In this document: positions 51,953 through 61,285 of the stretch, piece after piece | Layout of the letters: each line of letters opens with the position of its first letter | Numbering within the stretch: the stretch's first letter is position 1 | Assembly (NCBI RefSeq): GCF_001629705.1 | Contig: NZ_CP015378.1 | Span: forward strand, 1,116,001 to 1,180,000 | DNA: 64,000 bases | Source: Fictibacillus phosphorivorans | GTDB lineage: Bacteria > Bacillota > Bacilli > Bacillales > Fictibacillaceae | Direction of reading: 5' to 3' | Program-made: the position numbers and the translations under genes | Notes under the pieces: generated by a model | Seen by the model: only the letters and a program-made list of their open reading frames with translations | What the model was told of the DNA's origin: nothing | Databases searched by the model: none

Positions 51953-53410
51953 ATGACAAAAGAAACAGGTTGGAATTTAGAGAATAGTTATGCTGAACTA
52001 CCAGATAAATTTTACTCAATAATAGATCCTAACCCAGTAGATGGCCCAAAACTAGTTGTGCTCAATGAATCGGTGGCAACTTCTCTGGGATTGAATGTCG
52101 ATCTTCTTCGCCAACAAGATGGTGTAGAAGTTTTTGCAGGCAATAAGCTTCCAGAAGGTAGCTCTTCTTTAGCTCAAGCTTATGCAGGGCATCAGTTCGG
52201 ATATTTTAATATGTTGGGTGATGGGCGAGCGTTAATGGTAGGGGAACAAATTACGTCTGGTGGGAAACGTTGTGACATCCAATTAAAAGGATCGGGAAGA
52301 ACTCCTTATTCAAGAGGAGGAGACGGACGAGCAGCATTAGGTCCGATGCTTCGAGAATATATAATTAGTGAAGCAATGCATGCTTTAGGCGTTCCAACAA
52401 CTCGAAGTCTTGCGGTTGTTACGACTGGTGAATCGATCATGCGTGAAACAGCTCTTCCAGGTGCTATCATGACACGGGTAGCGTCAAGCCATCTACGGGT
52501 AGGAACGTTTGAGTTCGCCTCAAAATGGGGAACAATCGATGAATTACAAGAATTAGCAGATTATAGTTTAAAGCGTCACTATCCTGAGGTGAAGTTTGAC
52601 GGAAATCAATATTTGAATCTACTCAAAAAAGTGATCGAACAACAAGCTTATTTAATTTCGAAGTGGCAGCTCGTTGGTTTTATCCACGGCGTTATGAACA
52701 CCGACAACATGACAATTAGCGGAGAAACGATTGATTATGGTCCGTGTGCATTCATGGACAAATACGATCCACTGACTGTTTTTAGTTCAATCGATAGAGA
52801 AGGGAGATATGCATTCGCGAATCAGCCTCGAATTGCTGGGTGGAACCTAGCACGATATGCTGAAACACTTTTACCGCTGTTACATGAAGAACAGGAAAAG
52901 GCCGTTGAATTGGCACAAGAAGTTCTATATGGTTTTTCTGACCTGTATCATGCCAACTATTTTAGAGGAATGCGGTCAAAGCTTGGTTTATATAATGAAG
53001 AGAAAGAAGATCAATCTCTTGTAGAAGAACTTCTTTCACTCATGGCTCATTATAAAGCTGACTATACGAATACATTTCGTTCCTTAACATTAGGTGAAAA
53101 AGAGTGTTCTGCACTTTTTGAAACCGAGGACTTTAAGAAGTGGTTTAATAAATGGGAAGAAAGAAAAGCAAGACAGTCAGAGTCGAAAGAAGAATCTATG
53201 CAGTTGATGCGAAATAACAATCCAGCGATCATTCCAAGAAATCATAGAGTGGAAGAGGCTATAGGAGCAGCTGAAAACGGTGATTATAGCGTGCTGGAAA
53301 GACTTCATCACGTCTTATCTATGCCGTACGATTACCTACCAGAACAAGAAGAATACACACAACTACCACCTGAAACAGAAGGACCGTATCGAACATTTTG
53401 TGGTACGTGA
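51953..53410 (+). CDS. selO: Protein adenylyltransferase SelO (YdiU family)
   Basis: 485-residue pseudokinase of the SelO/YdiU family that transfers AMP to protein hydroxyls and is linked to oxidative stress. The block [28 protein letters not shown] is the inverted nucleotide-binding loop; [25 protein letters not shown] holds the catalytic metal-binding Asn/Asp. Full family length. The C-terminus is FCGT, with Cys where vertebrate SelO has selenocysteine, as usual in bacteria. AGGTG ribosome binding site; own terminator. Confidence 0.93.
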   Translation: MTKETGWNLENSYAELPDKFYSIIDPNPVDGPKLVVLNESVATSLGLNVDLLRQQDGVEVFAGNKLPEGSSSLAQAYAGHQFGYFNMLGDGRALMVGEQITSGGKRCDIQLKGSGRTPYSRGGDGRAALGPMLREYIISEAMHALGVPTTRSLAVVTTGESIMRETALPGAIMTRVASSHLRVGTFEFASKWGTIDELQELADYSLKRHYPEVKFDGNQYLNLLKKVIEQQAYLISKWQLVGFIHGVMNTDNMTISGETIDYGPCAFMDKYDPLTVFSSIDREGRYAFANQPRIAGWNLARYAETLLPLLHEEQEKAVELAQEVLYGFSDLYHANYFRGMRSKLGLYNEEKEDQSLVEELLSLMAHYKADYTNTFRSLTLGEKECSALFETEDFKKWFNKWEERKARQSESKEESMQLMRNNNPAIIPRNHRVEEAIGAAENGDYSVLERLHHVLSMPYDYLPEQEEYTQLPPETEGPYRTFCGT

Positions 53411-53437
53411 GCACATAAAAATAGATGAAGAACATAT

Positions 53438-53472
53438 AGATAAAAAGCTGCTCAAAAAGAGTAGCTTTTTCT
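53438..53472 (+). terminator. Intrinsic terminator
   Basis: AAAAAGCTGCTC and GAGTAGCTTTTT arms with a T/G mismatch; followed by CTG. Confidence 0.75.
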
Positions 53473-53634
53473 GATATCCATATTATCCCATGGAAATAGA
53501 GGAAGGTATGTTTCGTTGACTTTTTAGTTAATAAGGTGTACTATTTTTTATATTGTTTTCCACATTTGTATTGAAAAAGAACTGAAATTAAACTAGAATG
53601 ATAGATTGGTTACTGAAATTTTAGAGGTGAGAGA

Positions 53635-55581
53635 ATGATTAACCAAAAACACTTATTAAACAAACATATGGGATTTTTCCTGCTTACAGTTGTTTTAGTT
53701 TGGATTAAATCTTATGCCGCGTATAAAACGGAATTTAATCTGGGAGTCGAAGGTGGATTTCAAGAATTCATCCTGTTTATCAACCCAATTGGCTCAGCAC
53801 TCTTATTTGTAGGCTTTGCCTTGTTTGCAAAGGGGAGAAAATCGTACGTATGGATGATCATGATTAATACTGCGATGACCTTGATGTTATTTGCAAATAT
53901 GCTTTATTATCGCTTTTTCACAGACTTTATTACGCTGCCGACATTAACGCAGACAAAGAATGCAGGAACGATCGGAAACAGTATTGGAGCTCTGTTCAAT
54001 CCGTATGATATCCTGTTCTTTCTAGATATCGCTGTATTATTAGTATTAGTTTTAACAAAGAAAATTAATCCAGAACCAATCAAAGTGAAACGTAAAAGTA
54101 TCTTAACGGTTGGTCTAGCTGCAGTTATTGCATTATCTGCAAACTTATTGTTAGCAGAAATGGATCGCCCGCAGTTGTTGACTAGAACGTTTGACCGAAA
54201 CTATATCGTCAAATATTTAGGAATGTATAACTACACGCTCTATGATGCGGTACTAAGCTCAAAATCTTCCGCACAGCGTGCACTTGCAGATACAGATGAT
54301 GTTTCAGAAGTGGAGAACTATGTGAAGGCTAATTATGCTGAACCGAATCCCGAATATTTTGGTAAAGCAAAAGGCATGAACGTGATCTACCTTCACTTAG
54401 AGTCACTGCAAAACTTTGCAATCAATTATAAACTGAACGGACAAGAAGTAACGCCTTTCTTAAACTCGTTAACACGAGATAAGAACACGTTGTATTTCAA
54501 TAATTTCTATCATCAAACATCACAAGGTAAGACAGCTGATGCTGAGTTTATGATCGAGAATTCCTTATATGGTTTACCACAAGGAACAGCGTTTACTACA
54601 AAAGGCGAGAACACTTATCAAGCAGCACCAGCCATTATGGAACAACAAGGCTATTCGACGGCTGTATTTCATGGTAATTACAAGTCGTTCTGGAATCGCG
54701 ATGTGATCTATAAGCGTTTCGGATATCAAAAGTTCTTTGATGCAGAACATTACGATATGAACGAGGAAGATGTAGAGAACTATGGTCTAAAAGATAAGCC
54801 GTTCTTTAAAGAATCTATGCCGATGCTTAAAACGCTAAAGCAGCCGTTCTATTCAAAATTCATTACTCTATCTAACCATTTCCCTTATCCGATCACAGAT
54901 GAGGAAGCAACGATTGAGCCTCATACAACAGGAGATGGAACGGTAGACCGTTATTTCCAAACAGCAAGATATATGGACGAAGCTCTTCAACAGTTCTTTA
55001 CGGACTTGAAAGAAGCAGGACTATATGACAACACGATGGTTGTTATGTATGGTGACCATTATGGAATTGCTGAAACACGTAATAAATCAATGGAAAAAGT
55101 ACTTGGAAAAGAGATCACACCATATGAGAACACACAACTTCAAAAGGTACCATTATTTATTCATGCACCAGGATTAAAAGGTGGAACCATTGATAAAGTT
55201 GGAGGTCAGATCGACATTCGTCCAACGCTAATGCATTTGTTAGGATTGGATACGAAAGAGTACATTCAATTTGGTACTGACCTATTATCTAAGAATCATG
55301 ATCAAGTACTTCCATTGCGTAACGGTGATTTTGTTTCACCTACTGTAACCGGAATTGATGGTAAATATTACGACTCTAAAACAGGTGAGCCAGTTAAAGA
55401 GACAAAAGAAATTAAAGCCATTGAAAAAGAAGCAGAAACAAAGTTGGATCTATCTGACCGTACTGTTTATGGCGACTTGCTACGATTCCATAAGGTAAAA
55501 GGATTCAAGCCAGTTGATCCTTCTAAATATGATTACAACATTAAAGAAGAAGAAAAACCGAAGAGTGAAACAAACGAGTAA
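53635..55581 (+). CDS. ltaS: Lipoteichoic acid synthase (LtaS family)
   Basis: 648-residue membrane enzyme polymerising glycerol phosphate from phosphatidylglycerol into lipoteichoic acid. Five N-terminal helices (residues 12-190), then an extracellular sulfatase-type domain with Glu255 (HLES), catalytic Thr300 in SQGKTADAEF and metal ligands in YGDHYG. Numbering at 255 and 300 coincides with Staphylococcus aureus LtaS. Bacillus has several paralogues (LtaS, YfnI, YqgS, YvgJ), so the exact member is uncertain. AGAGGTG ribosome binding site. Confidence 0.9.
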   Translation: MINQKHLLNKHMGFFLLTVVLVWIKSYAAYKTEFNLGVEGGFQEFILFINPIGSALLFVGFALFAKGRKSYVWMIMINTAMTLMLFANMLYYRFFTDFITLPTLTQTKNAGTIGNSIGALFNPYDILFFLDIAVLLVLVLTKKINPEPIKVKRKSILTVGLAAVIALSANLLLAEMDRPQLLTRTFDRNYIVKYLGMYNYTLYDAVLSSKSSAQRALADTDDVSEVENYVKANYAEPNPEYFGKAKGMNVIYLHLESLQNFAINYKLNGQEVTPFLNSLTRDKNTLYFNNFYHQTSQGKTADAEFMIENSLYGLPQGTAFTTKGENTYQAAPAIMEQQGYSTAVFHGNYKSFWNRDVIYKRFGYQKFFDAEHYDMNEEDVENYGLKDKPFFKESMPMLKTLKQPFYSKFITLSNHFPYPITDEEATIEPHTTGDGTVDRYFQTARYMDEALQQFFTDLKEAGLYDNTMVVMYGDHYGIAETRNKSMEKVLGKEITPYENTQLQKVPLFIHAPGLKGGTIDKVGGQIDIRPTLMHLLGLDTKEYIQFGTDLLSKNHDQVLPLRNGDFVSPTVTGIDGKYYDSKTGEPVKETKEIKAIEKEAETKLDLSDRTVYGDLLRFHKVKGFKPVDPSKYDYNIKEEEKPKSETNE

Positions 55582-55585
55582 CACA

Positions 55586-55619
55586 GAAGAGCCGTCCAGA
55601 TTATCTGGACGGCTTTTTT
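55586..55619 (+). terminator. Intrinsic terminator
   Basis: AGCCGTCCAGA and TCTGGACGGCT arms followed by six T. Confidence 0.93.
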
Positions 55620-55625
55620 GCTACA

Positions 55626-55667
55626 AAAAAAACTCAACATGTATGAAATATAGAATGTTGAGTTTCG
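55626..55667 (-). terminator. Intrinsic terminator of the small minus-strand gene
   Basis: Minus strand CTCAACAT and ATGTTGAG arms followed by eight T. Confidence 0.85.
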
Positions 55668-55680
55668 TTGCTTAATCGTC

Positions 55681-55824
55681 TTAAATTTCTTCGAGTTTTT
55701 CACCTAATAGCTGAATGTCACGTACTAACTTTTTTTTATGCTTTTCACATTTGCAGTATTTATATTCTTCAAACAATCGGCCTAATTTTTTTATGATCTT
55801 TATCGCAATTTGGTCATCACACAT
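55681..55824 (-). CDS. 47-residue Cys/Lys-rich small protein
   Basis: Starts MCDDQIAIKIIKKLGRLFEEY, then KYCKCEKHKKKL and a charged helical end (LLGEKLEEI). AGGATG lies nine bases before the ATG and a clear minus-strand terminator follows, supporting a gene. The CKCEKH cluster plus the N-terminal Cys could hold a metal. It has helical character like Spo0E-type regulators but lacks their SQELD motif. The rest of the 55825-55972 gap shows nothing. Confidence 0.6.
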   Translation of the reverse strand: MCDDQIAIKIIKKLGRLFEEYKYCKCEKHKKKLVRDIQLLGEKLEEI

Positions 55825-55972
55825 CTTTTAAAACATCCTACTCTAGTTATATTATCCTATATAAGAGCGTAGCACATGATGATTAGCTAGGAAACCGTCT
55901 GTTGTAAACTTTTTATTACATTTGGTGAATAATTTTAAAAAGGTGATGCAGATTTATCTTAATCTGTTCAAA

Positions 55973-56659
55973 TTAATCTTCTATTGAGATCCCATCTAAT
56001 AAATAATCCCAGATTTCGTTATCAGTTATAGGATCCAATTGTATAGGAACATAGATGACACATACATGTTTCATGCCCCAATCTACTTCTGTAATTTGTT
56101 CCACCTTATTTGTTGGATAGATCATCAAGACATTAAACTCACCACTCACACATGTAGATAAAACCTTCTCTAATTCAAAGGTTTCTGTTTTCAGTTGATC
56201 TTCATCGATATCAATAACGGACCACCTAATAAATAATAGGGAGGAGCTCTTTCTAAACCACTCATACATCCTCTGCACCCGTTGCTTGATCGTACGTTTA
56301 AAGCTTAGATAGTTTAACATCCAATGCTGTCCTGGAACGATAGGGAAATCATGGACGGATATAACGTTATATTTAAGGTCCTTGATGAAGTGGGAATGAG
56401 AACCTGTTGTAACTCCTTGATCATCTAATACAAAACCAGGTTTATAAGAATGTATCTTTTGCATATTTCTATACTTCATGTATTTTTTAAATTTAGTTTT
56501 GATAAGCTCATTCATACCTGCTAAAGAGTGAGAGCAAACCCAATCAAAGGGAAAAGCAGTCTTTCTTAAGGAATGTCTTCTAAGGTGAATACCAGGACCG
56601 CATTCACTTCCAAGACTAATGACTGCACTGTATGATTTTTTTATGTCCTGTAACTTCAT
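55973..56659 (-). CDS. DUF1796-family protein
   Basis: 228-residue protein with the DUF1796 opening: SAVISLGSECGPGIHLRRHSLRKTAFPFDWVCSHSLAGM. This family is described as a putative cysteine peptidase; the Cys in GSECGPG and a later His (VPGQHWMLNYL or VHDFP) could be catalytic. ATG 56659 follows GAGGTGG; the frame is open to 56689. No neighbour suggests a role, though a spore-surface-like gene lies upstream on the same strand. Confidence 0.78.
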   Translation of the reverse strand: MKLQDIKKSYSAVISLGSECGPGIHLRRHSLRKTAFPFDWVCSHSLAGMNELIKTKFKKYMKYRNMQKIHSYKPGFVLDDQGVTTGSHSHFIKDLKYNVISVHDFPIVPGQHWMLNYLSFKRTIKQRVQRMYEWFRKSSSLLFIRWSVIDIDEDQLKTETFELEKVLSTCVSGEFNVLMIYPTNKVEQITEVDWGMKHVCVIYVPIQLDPITDNEIWDYLLDGISIED

Positions 56660-56696
56660 ATGTCCACCTCTTGTTTCAATACATATCACTCTTTAA

Positions 56697-56730
56697 AAAA
56701 ACAACCTCCATCAAGAAGGTTGTTTTCTTT
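56697..56730 (-). terminator. Intrinsic terminator
   Basis: Minus strand AAACAACCT and AGGTTGTTT arms followed by T-run; closes the gene ending at 56733. Confidence 0.85.
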
Positions 56731-56732
56731 TA

Positions 56733-57161
56733 TTAATCGCTTACCGCAACCCCAGAGAAACTTTCAGGTCCTACTCGTACAACACCAACTAAACTTACAG
56801 AAATATAAGCTGAATATGTTTGTTGGATGTCTGCAGGTGGATTAAAATCAAGCGCGTTGAATGCGAAAGTCTGTGGTCCTAAAATGTTTAAGTTCATATT
56901 TTCGCTAGCGGAATAAACGAGAGGTGAGTTAGGGCTCGTACCACGTACGACCTGAATCGTAATGGTAGTAACCGCAGGAAGTAACGGTAGTTGAAGAGTA
57001 ACGGCACCTTGTAAGAGAACCCTAATATTCGGGCCAGCACCGACTGTACCTAAACCGATTCTTCCAAACAATTGGGGTGCATTCGCAACAGTTATCGTTT
57101 GGGCAATCGAGTTAGAATAACTTGCATTTTGACTTGTTCTTAAATCAAGAAATTTTGCCAA
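56733..57161 (-). CDS. Spore-surface/exosporium-like beta-sandwich protein
   Basis: 142-residue protein with almost no charge, rich in Val, Thr, Ile, Pro and Gly: QTITVANAPQLFGRIGLG, VLLQGAVTLQLPLLPAVTTITIQVVRG, and ISVSLVGVVRVGPESFSGVAV. It looks like an all-beta jelly roll of the BclA-C/TNF-like type found on Bacillus spore surfaces. The start is TTG 57161 behind GGAGGTGAT, seven bases upstream; the ATG at 57185 overlaps that site. Assignment to the spore surface is inference from composition. Confidence 0.65.
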   Translation of the reverse strand: MAKFLDLRTSQNASYSNSIAQTITVANAPQLFGRIGLGTVGAGPNIRVLLQGAVTLQLPLLPAVTTITIQVVRGTSPNSPLVYSASENMNLNILGPQTFAFNALDFNPPADIQQTYSAYISVSLVGVVRVGPESFSGVAVSD

Positions 57162-57324
57162 GAAATCACCTCCCCTCCCTTTCAATATATGGTTCTTGGT
57201 GAAAATGGCTTGTACAACCGTACAAAAAAATTGAACGATGAGTAAGAAATTTTCAGTGGTAGTGAAAGGAATTTTGTATTTAAACGTCTAATACATGAGA
57301 GGCTCTAGAAGAGGGAGTGAAGCG

Positions 57325-57855
57325 ATGAAAAAGGAAGAACGAATTATACAGTGGTTTACTTTGTATCACAATGATATCTACAACTTTCTCATCTATTATT
57401 TAGGCACAAAAGACGTTGAAGATATGGTTCAAGAAGCATTTATTAAAGTGTTTCAATATATTGATCAATTTGAACAACGCGCTGATCCGAAAACATGGCT
57501 TATTTCTATTGCAAGGAATATTGCAATTGATCACATGCGGAAAACAAAACGACAATTTGCTCTTGTTGATCAATTAAAGAGTATTTTTTCTGAAAAAAGT
57601 AAACTTCCCCACGACTGGGTGTTGGAGGACGAGCGAAAAAAAGAACTATATAAAGCGATCAACGAATTGAAAACGTCTTATAGAGATGTCGTTATTTTAA
57701 GGGGTATTTTAGATTTCACCCCTGAAGAAACCTCTCAAATTTTGAAATGGAAAATAGACAAAGTGAACCTTACTTATTATCGCTCGGTTCAATCTTTAAA
57801 GAAAAAACTTACGTCTGAAAAGTGGAGTGATTATATTGACGCGATTAACCGATGA
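57325..57855 (+). CDS. ECF-type RNA polymerase sigma factor
   Basis: 176-residue sigma-70 family factor with region 2 (about 10-75: NFLIYYLGTKDVEDMVQEAFIKVFQYIDQF, WLISIARNIAIDHMRK) and region 4 (about 110-165: LKTSYRDVVILRGILDFTPEETSQIL). ATG 57325 with GGGAGTG upstream. It overlaps the following anti-sigma gene by 20 bp. Typically released from its anti-sigma factor by an envelope signal and autoregulated. Confidence 0.92.
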   Translation: MKKEERIIQWFTLYHNDIYNFLIYYLGTKDVEDMVQEAFIKVFQYIDQFEQRADPKTWLISIARNIAIDHMRKTKRQFALVDQLKSIFSEKSKLPHDWVLEDERKKELYKAINELKTSYRDVVILRGILDFTPEETSQILKWKIDKVNLTYYRSVQSLKKKLTSEKWSDYIDAINR

Positions 57856-58894
57856 AGAAATAATTCTGGAACTTAAAAATTTTAAATCATATAAGATGAA
57901 TAGCAATCAGAAACAATCGATAGAAAACGAGTTAAACCGGTTGTCTTCTGAAAAATCTTCATTTACTATTTTTCGTTTTTACAAACCACTCTTAAGCATG
58001 ATTGTCTTGCTTTTTCTTCTAGTAAGTGGGAGTTATTTTGCGATGAATCAAGCAGAAGAAAAAGCTGTGAAATATACAACTGGGTCCGGAATATTCTTAC
58101 ATGGTGATGAAACTTTTGAAATAAAGAATAGTAATGATTTTATTATGAAAAGAAACAAAGATGGGTCTGTGTTCTTTATGGCTGACGGGAAAAAAGTTGG
58201 TGGAATAGAGCCGTTAACAGAAGATGAAAAAATGAAAAGTATTCAAACTCAAAATCCATTTGTTAGTCAAGATTTAGAAGGGTTTCGGTACTCAGGAACA
58301 TATAATCTAGATCATCAAAAAACGATGGATATTGTACAAATTCACCACTATTACTTTAACTCTCCACATAGTAAGCTGAATTACCATGTTTACTTTTATA
58401 CACCTTTTTTTAATGGAGATACGGCAGCGGATTTTGCTCATTCATTTAAGATTTATCACAATGGTAAACTGCTTCAAGGTATTAATGAGGATTGGACATT
58501 ATCAACCGAATTTGCAACACCGACTTTTGAAGTTTTATTAGGAGAGAAAGATAAAATCGGGATAGCTGGACCGCCATTAATAGCAGGGAAAACAGATAAG
58601 TTTCTATGGCATTTTTTTGGAGGAACGAATGAAGTCAGCATCATAACAAGAGGTGACTTTAAGGTTATCGCTACGAACAAGAAAAGCGGTGAACATGAAA
58701 GAGTTCTTGTTCAAAATTCTAGTATGGTTTGGTCGTATAAATTTCAAAAAGACAGTCCTCTGAGTCCTATAGAAGAAGTCGGTTCCATTCATTCTATTCC
58801 GGTAAATATGAAATTCAGCAAGTCTGGGATTTATCGACTAGACACGTATTTTGGTGGTGAAAGGTTCGGCAGTATCGTTGTTGAAGTCAAATAA
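57836..58894 (+). CDS. Membrane-bound anti-sigma factor-like protein
   Basis: 352-residue protein with a short cytoplasmic N-terminus (about 1-40, TDEEIILELKNFKSYKMN), one membrane helix (about 45-66, LLSMIVLLFLLVSGSYF) and a large extracellular beta-rich domain without recognised family. The start is TTG 57836, eight bases after GGAG, inside the sigma gene. Position right behind an ECF sigma gene and topology mark it as the cognate anti-sigma factor. Confidence 0.82.
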   Translation: MTRLTDEEIILELKNFKSYKMNSNQKQSIENELNRLSSEKSSFTIFRFYKPLLSMIVLLFLLVSGSYFAMNQAEEKAVKYTTGSGIFLHGDETFEIKNSNDFIMKRNKDGSVFFMADGKKVGGIEPLTEDEKMKSIQTQNPFVSQDLEGFRYSGTYNLDHQKTMDIVQIHHYYFNSPHSKLNYHVYFYTPFFNGDTAADFAHSFKIYHNGKLLQGINEDWTLSTEFATPTFEVLLGEKDKIGIAGPPLIAGKTDKFLWHFFGGTNEVSIITRGDFKVIATNKKSGEHERVLVQNSSMVWSYKFQKDSPLSPIEEVGSIHSIPVNMKFSKSGIYRLDTYFGGERFGSIVVEVK

Positions 58895-58982
58895 GTCAAA
58901 CCTTTTAGTGAAAAAAGGTTGGTGTGACAGCTTAATCGTTGTATACTGATATGAAAAACTAAAGGCAGGCGTTATCACAGTC

Positions 58983-59807
58983 ATGAAAGTAGCATATCTA
59001 GGTCCACAGGGAAGTTTCTCGGAAGAAGCTGCCTTTCGTTATTTTGAAGATCACGAAAATGAATGGTATAAATGTGATTCTATTGTAGATGTACTTGAAG
59101 CCGTAGAAGAGGGTATAGCAGATAAAGGAATTGTACCGATCGAAAACTCGATTGAAGGTACGATCAATATTACGGCTGACGGATTGTTGAGGCATGATCT
59201 CTTTGTGGAAGCTGAAATTATTTTCCCAGTCTCTCTGCACCTGCTTGCATTAAAGGGAGCTCTTTTAGAAGAGATACGGGAAGTATGGTCAATCGTTCCT
59301 GCTCTCGCTCAGTGTCGAGATTTTATTCGAGAAGCAAAAGTAAAAAGTAAGCACTACGATAGCACTTCTGCAGCTGCACAAGCTGTTAACAATCAAGAAA
59401 GAAAAGATGTTGCCGCCATTGCATCCAAATACGCTGCCGAGGTCTTTGATCTTGAAATCATAAAAAGCGGGATTCAAGATAACAGCAATAATCATACTCG
59501 TTTTGTTGTGATCAGCAAGGAGAATGCCGAAATTCATCCCAAGAACTCAAAAACGATGTTGTTGATTTCACCAACATCGGATTATTCGGGTGTCCTTTCA
59601 TCCATCTTGAACGTATTTACAGCGCTATCTATCAACTTAACATGGATTGAATCAAGACCAACGAAAAAGCAGCTAGGGACGTATCATTTTTTTGTAGAAG
59701 CTCAAAATGGTCTTCATGAAGAGAAGATGAACAAAGCCATTACCATATTAGAGGCCTTCGGACATGATGTGCGTGTGTTAGGAAGCTATAGAACAACAAA
59801 GCTATAA
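58983..59807 (+). CDS. pheA: Prephenate dehydratase
   Basis: 274-residue enzyme converting prephenate to phenylpyruvate in phenylalanine synthesis. Catalytic domain: YLGPQGSFSEEAAF, GIVPIENSIEGTINITADGL, and SNNHTRFVVIS (the TRF motif). C-terminal ACT domain (about 195-272): SGVLSSILNVFTALSINLTWIESRPTK, the ESRP Phe-binding motif; the usual GALxxVL reads SGVLSSIL. Phe feedback is expected. Own terminator. Confidence 0.93.
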   Translation: MKVAYLGPQGSFSEEAAFRYFEDHENEWYKCDSIVDVLEAVEEGIADKGIVPIENSIEGTINITADGLLRHDLFVEAEIIFPVSLHLLALKGALLEEIREVWSIVPALAQCRDFIREAKVKSKHYDSTSAAAQAVNNQERKDVAAIASKYAAEVFDLEIIKSGIQDNSNNHTRFVVISKENAEIHPKNSKTMLLISPTSDYSGVLSSILNVFTALSINLTWIESRPTKKQLGTYHFFVEAQNGLHEEKMNKAITILEAFGHDVRVLGSYRTTKL

Positions 59808-59811
59808 CTGT

Positions 59812-59847
59812 GAAAGAGCTCCGAGAAACCTGGGAGCTCTTTTTATT
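59812..59847. terminator. Intrinsic terminator
   Basis: AAAGAGCTCC and GGAGCTCTTT arms followed by T-run; shared with the minus-strand gene at 59855. Confidence 0.9.
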
Positions 59848-59854
59848 ATGTTTC

Positions 59855-60121
59855 TTATTTTGTTTTCAGCAATAGTACGATGCAAAAAAGCATAGAGATC
59901 CCTACGACGAGCCAGGTGTAAATCAACGAAAGTCCTAAACCTAATGGTGTGCTAAGGTTACCTTGAGGACTATTTAAACCTGCAATAATAAGGGGTAATG
60001 CACTAATTAAGTAGAGAAGTAGAGTAGAAATTACATTTTTAGAAGTGCGTTTTCTTAGAAAGAGAATAAGTCCAAATGAGGTTAATAAGAAAAGTTCACT
60101 GACAATAATTACGCTTTCCAT
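59855..60121 (-). CDS. Small membrane protein
   Basis: 88-residue protein with three hydrophobic helices (ELFLLTSFGLILFL, VISTLLLYLISALPLIIAGL, LGLSLIYTWLVVGISMLFCIVLLL). AAGGAGG precedes the ATG. No family recognised. Confidence 0.68.
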   Translation of the reverse strand: MESVIIVSELFLLTSFGLILFLRKRTSKNVISTLLLYLISALPLIIAGLNSPQGNLSTPLGLGLSLIYTWLVVGISMLFCIVLLLKTK

Positions 60122-60199
60122 CTCATATCCTCCTTAAAAAGTTAGACGATGTTATACTTAACTGTAAATATATAGTATGAGTGTAAGGGGGGATTTTAG

Positions 60200-60952
60200 G
60201 TGTATCCATCACATCCTATTCTTAAAACGTGGAAGAAGTTCGACTCTTTTCCTATGGAAACCTTAACGAAGGCATGGTACTTCCATAAAGGTACGGCAAG
60301 GAAACAAAGAGACGTCTCGTTGATGAAAGAACATAGAATGCAATATGGAAATACGGGAAACTGTTTTGATCTTGCACTCTGGTTGTTAGATGAATTCAAA
60401 AATGATGGAATAACAGCCTTTCCAATCGGTTCAAAGTTTCATTCGGATGAAGCACATGTTGCAGTTGTGGCGTTAGATGAAAAGGGTAACCGGTATCTGT
60501 GTGATTTAGGCGATCAGTGGCTGCAACCCATCCTCCTTGAAACGAACGGGGAAGATTATTCGAATGAAAAGATAAAGGGATTCTTTCCTGCGGCTGAAAT
60601 CCAAGTTCAATCAAGAGGTCAAAATCATATCGAGATCCTTTATCATAGGCCCAATGGCAAGGTCTCAAACCAGTTATTTGATTTAACCCCAATCGAGATG
60701 AATGTCTTCTTACAAGGAGCAGAATACTCGCAGAATCATGTTTATCCAAAACCTCTGTTTGAATGCAGAGTGCCTTATAATAATGAGACTGCACATTGGG
60801 AGTTCTTTCATTGGGAAAGCTTTTTAAGTACGAGTGAAGGTTTACATAAAGATGGTCAAACAGATTCAATCAAACACTGGGTGAACATGATTCATGACAA
60901 AAGCGGCTATCAAAAAGATTTTTTATATGATGCTTTGAGCAGGTATAGATAA
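60200..60952 (+). CDS. NAT/transglutaminase-like protein with Cys-His-Asp set
   Basis: 250-residue protein. GNTGNCFDLALWLLDEF holds Cys55, HSDEAHVAVVALDEKG holds His86 and YLCDLGDQW holds Asp102 or Asp105: spacing and context match the Cys-His-Asp triad of arylamine N-acetyltransferases and related papain-like folds. Overall similarity to true NATs is weak. GTG 60200 is chosen, seven bases after AAGGGGGG. A 63-residue membrane protein gene follows after 28 bp. Substrate unknown. Confidence 0.78.
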   Translation: MYPSHPILKTWKKFDSFPMETLTKAWYFHKGTARKQRDVSLMKEHRMQYGNTGNCFDLALWLLDEFKNDGITAFPIGSKFHSDEAHVAVVALDEKGNRYLCDLGDQWLQPILLETNGEDYSNEKIKGFFPAAEIQVQSRGQNHIEILYHRPNGKVSNQLFDLTPIEMNVFLQGAEYSQNHVYPKPLFECRVPYNNETAHWEFFHWESFLSTSEGLHKDGQTDSIKHWVNMIHDKSGYQKDFLYDALSRYR

Positions 60953-60980
60953 GTCGTTTTTCTTAAGGAAGTGAATATAA

Positions 60981-61172
60981 ATGAAACTAAATTCATTATT
61001 CATAAATAAATCTGTTCTGTTCGTTTTAATTATCGTTACAGGGTTATATTGTGTCGCGGATATCCTATTTGATCTTTCTTTTAATTCCTTTATTAATCGT
61101 ACGACTAACATCATAGAGGCTTTGCTTTTTCTTTTTTTATTGATCTACGTAACTGTTGATTCTAAGAAATGA
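60981..61172 (+). CDS. Small membrane protein
   Basis: 63-residue protein with two helices (SVLFVLIIVTGLYCVADILF and IIEALLFLFLLIYVTV). AAGGAAGTG precedes the ATG; probably co-transcribed with the preceding gene. Function unknown. Confidence 0.65.
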   Translation: MKLNSLFINKSVLFVLIIVTGLYCVADILFDLSFNSFINRTTNIIEALLFLFLLIYVTVDSKK

Positions 61173-61285
61173 TAGAAAGTAGTTAATCTATCATCAACCT
61201 ATCATCCATCGATCATGGGAATATCTTCTAATTCTTCTTATGATGGAGTAGGATATATTAACCTATTCAATCGGAGGTTTTAAAG

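Noticed and set aside
51953..53410. SelO as a selenoprotein
   Set aside because: The family name refers to the vertebrate protein. Here the matching C-terminal residue is an ordinary Cys and the frame has no internal UGA.
61180..61230. Tandem TATCATC-like words before the Nudix gene
   Set aside because: Three imperfect short words at irregular spacing; no period and no clear structure.
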